Of a DNA stretch of 6,696 bases, positions 4,718-6,696 are shown piece after piece. Source of the stretch: CAYTAP01 sp964435775. GTDB lineage: Bacteria; Planctomycetota; Phycisphaerae; Tepidisphaerales; Tepidisphaeraceae. A program made the translations under genes and the position numbers. The notes under the pieces were generated by a model that ran no database searches, was not told where the DNA came from, and saw only the letters and a list, made by a program, of their open reading frames with translations. Location of the stretch: assembly GCA_964435775.1 (NCBI GenBank), contig CAYTAP010000164.1:1-6696 (forward strand), in the 5' to 3' direction. Numbering within the stretch: the first letter of the stretch is position 1; every line of letters begins with the position of its first letter.

Positions 4718-6538
4718 TCAGCATTTGCGACGCCGACGCCGAATCATCCCCATCCCCGCGACGCCGAACAGGCCGAGCATCGACGGTTCGGGGACCGCCG
4801 TCAGCGTGACAGTGTGCGCATTGTAATCGAGGCGATATGTGTTCGATCCAACCGTCACATCCGGGCCGATGCCGTTGACGGGCGCCAGATCGCGGAAATA
4901 GCCGCTGATGTTGCCCCAGCTTTGCAACAAGGTGAAGACGGTGTTGGGCGCGACGACGGCGTTGCCCATGTCGCTCAGTTGAAGCAGCGCCAAGCCATCG
5001 CCCAGCGTGATCGGGCCGCCGGCGTTCACATGGTCGCGAATGAGCAGGTTGGTGTCCAACTGCACTGCGAGCGAGCCGTCGCTGTTGAACGTCAGCGCGC
5101 CCACGGTAAAGCCGCTGATCGGCGTGGTGAGGCTGCCCGGGGAAAGTGTGGAGTCATCGGTGCCGCCCCCGTCACCGATGGTCACGGCGCTGGTGATCGA
5201 TCCCGTGCCGCCGAACACGCCGGCGGACATGGTCACCGCGCCGCTACCGGTGCCGGAACCCGTGGCATTGTTCACTAAAAGCGTTCCGCTGGTGATGGTC
5301 GTGCCACCCGTATAAGCATTATCGCCACTCAGAATCCATGTGCCGGCGTTGCTCTTGGCGACGCTGATGACGCGGTTGCTTCCGTCGGCAATGATGCTGG
5401 TCAGCGTGTTGGCGTCTGTATTCGTCCCCTTCAGCGTTAGCTTGCCGGCATTCCAGACTGCCTGCCCCGCGACCATCGGTCCGGTAATCACAAGGGCGCC
5501 GGTGCCGCTGGAGTCGAAGGCGGCGCTGGTGTTCGTCACCGTGTACCCGCGATCAATCGTGACGGCGGCGCCGGTGTACTTCAACGTTCCGCCGAGTTTC
5601 AGATTGGCCGCATCGCTGCTCGATTGCCCGATCGCGCTCGCCTGCCCTCCATTGGAAAGAAGGTCAACGCTCAGTGTGCCGGCGCGAATCGTGGTCCCGC
5701 CGGCGTATGTGTAGCTGCTGCCGCTGGCAATGTTGGTGCTGTTGCCATAGCTCATCGCCAGGTTGCCGTCGATCAAGCCGGAAATTGTCTGTATGTTGTA
5801 AGGATGCGTGCTCATCGTTCGGATGGTGCTCGATGAACCCGTCAGCGTGGCGCCCCCGGACAAATTCAGGTTCTTGACCGAGACATTGGTGCCATACAAG
5901 TCGTATGTGCCGCCGGTATTCACCATCAGGTTTTGATCGTTGCCCAGCCCGCCGGAACCGGCGATGGCTCGAACGATGCCAGCGTCAACGTTTAAGTTGA
6001 ACCCGCCGCCGCCATTTAATTCCAGAACACCGTTCCCACTCTTGACGATTGCTCCGCCGCCGCTGATGGCCGTGCGACTCACATCCCCAAAAACCGCCAA
6101 CGTCCCGCCGGCGGCGATGCTAAATCCCGTCGCCGGCGAGTCTTTCGTCGCGATCGATACGTTCGTGTTGATCGTGTTCGTTCCACTTGTGTTGGTGGTG
6201 ACGATCCCCCCACCGCCGGGTTGACCCGATCCCAGAATCGTCAGCTTTTGCCCGCTGCCGCCGACGGTCCACCCGCTGCCGTCGAACCGCATGCCGGTCA
6301 GACCCTGGCTGGCCGTCACGACGGGCTGATTGGCCGTCACCGTGGCAGGCAACACCGCGACATCACCGCTGGAGGTGTAGCTGTCGGCCGGTGCCGCATT
6401 GCCAATCCAATTGTCCCCCTCGTTGAATGTGGTGGGCGACGATCCGCCGCCCTGCCAGGTGACCTCCGACGCCATCCCATGCGCCGACCCGACCAACAAA
6501 ATTCCCGCTCCGACGCCGTAAATCAACGAACTTCGCAT
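4718..6538 (-). CDS. Secreted PEP-CTERM protein with autotransporter-associated beta-strand repeats
   Basis: 606 residues. The ATG at 6538 is chosen over an in-frame upstream start at 6670 because AGGAGGA lies five bases before it and a signal peptide begins at once: MRSSLIYGVGAGILLVGSAHGMA, cleaved somewhere around residues 21-24. The body is Gly/Ser/Thr/Asn-rich and nearly free of Cys and Lys. It holds repeated beta-strand units of the PATR type, clearest at 398-420 (LSGDNAYTGGTTITSGTL), with weaker ones at 162-191 and 272-291, as in right-handed beta-helix passenger domains. It has no autotransporter barrel. Instead the C-terminus is VPEPS (582-586), a short hydrophobic stretch MLGLFGVAGMGMI, then RRRRRKC: a PEP-CTERM tail handled by an exosortase encoded elsewhere. 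The final Cys is unusual. The protein is likely exported and surface-associated, with unknown binding role. First gene of the operon. Confidence 0.93.
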   Translation of the reverse strand: MRSSLIYGVGAGILLVGSAHGMASEVTWQGGGSSPTTFNEGDNWIGNAAPADSYTSSGDVAVLPATVTANQPVVTASQGLTGMRFDGSGWTVGGSGQKLTILGSGQPGGGGIVTTNTSGTNTINTNVSIATKDSPATGFSIAAGGTLAVFGDVSRTAISGGGAIVKSGNGVLELNGGGGFNLNVDAGIVRAIAGSGGLGNDQNLMVNTGGTYDLYGTNVSVKNLNLSGGATLTGSSSTIRTMSTHPYNIQTISGLIDGNLAMSYGNSTNIASGSSYTYAGGTTIRAGTLSVDLLSNGGQASAIGQSSSDAANLKLGGTLKYTGAAVTIDRGYTVTNTSAAFDSSGTGALVITGPMVAGQAVWNAGKLTLKGTNTDANTLTSIIADGSNRVISVAKSNAGTWILSGDNAYTGGTTITSGTLLVNNATGSGTGSGAVTMSAGVFGGTGSITSAVTIGDGGGTDDSTLSPGSLTTPISGFTVGALTFNSDGSLAVQLDTNLLIRDHVNAGGPITLGDGLALLQLSDMGNAVVAPNTVFTLLQSWGNISGYFRDLAPVNGIGPDVTVGSNTYRLDYNAHTVTLTAVPEPSMLGLFGVAGMGMIRRRRRKC

Positions 6539-6543
6539 CTGCG

Positions 6544-6550
6544 TCCTCCT
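6544..6550 (-). promoter_or_regulatory. Strong Shine-Dalgarno deciding the PEP-CTERM gene start
   Basis: On the minus strand AGGAGGA ends five bases before the ATG at 6538. No comparable site precedes the longer in-frame start at 6670, which would also overlap the promoter, so the shorter protein is the real one. Confidence 0.85.
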
Positions 6551-6581
6551 GAGAACTGAGGTTGAGGAACGAAATGACCGT

Positions 6582-6619
6582 GCGATTCGGTGCGGCCCAC
6601 ACAAATTTAATCGAATCGC
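6582..6619 (-). promoter_or_regulatory. Leader inverted repeat / predicted 5'-UTR hairpin
   Basis: GCGATTCG (6619-6612) and CGAATCGC (6589-6582) are perfect eight-base inverted copies. Inside, GTGTG (6602-6598) and CGCAC (6594-6590) pair with one G-U around a GGC loop, leaving a one-sided nine-base A/T bulge (6611-6603). The structure would lie between the expected transcript start and the ribosome binding site, about 30 bases before the Shine-Dalgarno. It may be an mRNA stabilising or regulatory element, or a DNA operator. I cannot match it to a known riboswitch. Confidence 0.5.
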
Positions 6620-6623
6620 CTGC

Positions 6624-6637
6624 ACCAATCGTTTAGT
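6624..6637 (-). promoter_or_regulatory. Candidate LacI-family operator
   Basis: The minus strand reads ACTAAACGATTGGT, symmetric at five of seven base pairs about a central CG, with the AAnCGnTT core common to LacI/GalR-family sites. It begins one base after the -10 box and covers the expected transcription start, a classic position for repression. A LacI-type gene is the second gene of the same operon, which supports autoregulation by inference. Confidence 0.5.
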
Positions 6638-6638
6638 T

Positions 6639-6678
6639 AGATTACACCCAACGGAATTGGTGTCAAGCAAAAATTTTT
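6639..6678 (-). promoter_or_regulatory. Candidate promoter of the PEP-CTERM/LacI/prepilin operon
   Basis: A perfect TTGACA (6666-6661), 16 bases, then TAATCT (6644-6639) as a weak -10 box. AAAAATTTTT (6678-6669) lies just upstream, like an UP element. An alternative -10, TCTAAC, would have a 19-base spacer. A poor -10 with a perfect -35 is common at regulated promoters. The leader would be about 95 bases. Confidence 0.6.
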
Positions 6679-6696
6679 AACGGGACCGAAAAGGCA

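Noticed and set aside
5007..6224. Several hydrophobic plus-strand frames (for example 5340-5714 and 5940-6224)
   Set aside because: They are shadows of the Gly/Thr/Ser-rich PEP-CTERM gene, whose antisense reads as Pro/Val/Ala-rich strings. The hydrophobicity is an artefact.
4718..6538. Repeated GGC/ACC-rich segments that might suggest a CRISPR or tandem DNA repeat
   Set aside because: The similarity is at the level of low-complexity coding sequence for beta-strand repeats. There are no regularly spaced identical DNA units.
6539..6670. Upstream extension of the PEP-CTERM protein by 44 residues
   Set aside because: It would remove the signal peptide from the N-terminus, has no ribosome binding site, and runs through the promoter and leader hairpin.

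Overview
The window looks like a piece of a GC-rich planctomycete-type chromosome, probably close to Phycisphaerae. This is inferred from three surface or secretion hallmarks found together: a prepilin-like protein with the H-X9-DG motif, a large secreted protein with autotransporter-type beta-strand repeats ending in a PEP-CTERM sorting tail, and a LacI-type regulator between them. All protein genes I support lie on the minus strand. The only plus-strand gene is an initiator tRNA.

Region A (1-562, minus): the 5' end of hicB runs off the left edge. It is preceded by a complete hicA and by a very small membrane-protein locus that appears split by a -1 frameshift. Each of these reading frames overlaps the next by a few bases, and the cluster sits directly behind ffh with no visible terminator. 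Region B (563-2044, minus): ffh, the protein subunit of the signal recognition particle, full length with a Gly/Lys/Arg-rich tail. Region C (2045-2302): a divergent intergenic stretch with a very good sigma70-type promoter driving the initiator tRNA(fMet, CAU) on the plus strand and a weaker candidate promoter for ffh on the minus strand. Region D (2303-2786): two RNA-type hairpins, the second a likely terminator for the tRNA transcript, then about 410 bases without a convincing gene. That stretch contains an imperfect tandem 15-base motif and a short basic open frame that may be a decayed element.

Region E (2787-6696, minus): an apparently complete three-gene operon in the order PEP-CTERM beta-repeat protein, LacI-family regulator, H-X9-DG prepilin-like protein. 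The gaps are 28 and 25 bases, and each gene has its own clear Shine-Dalgarno. Upstream of the first gene are a TTGACA -35 box, an A/T-rich stretch, a pseudo-palindrome with the LacI-family CG centre and AA/TT flanks placed over the expected transcription start, and an 8-bp inverted repeat that would fold as a leader hairpin. The simplest model is a self-regulated surface module: the LacI protein senses a small ligand (probably a sugar, inferred) and controls its own operon, including one cell-surface protein and one pseudopilin.

The most noteworthy points are the compact PEP-CTERM/LacI/H-X9-DG operon with its structured leader, and the frameshifted small membrane locus coupled to hicAB behind ffh. 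Nothing here proves a new system; the operon architecture is the best candidate.
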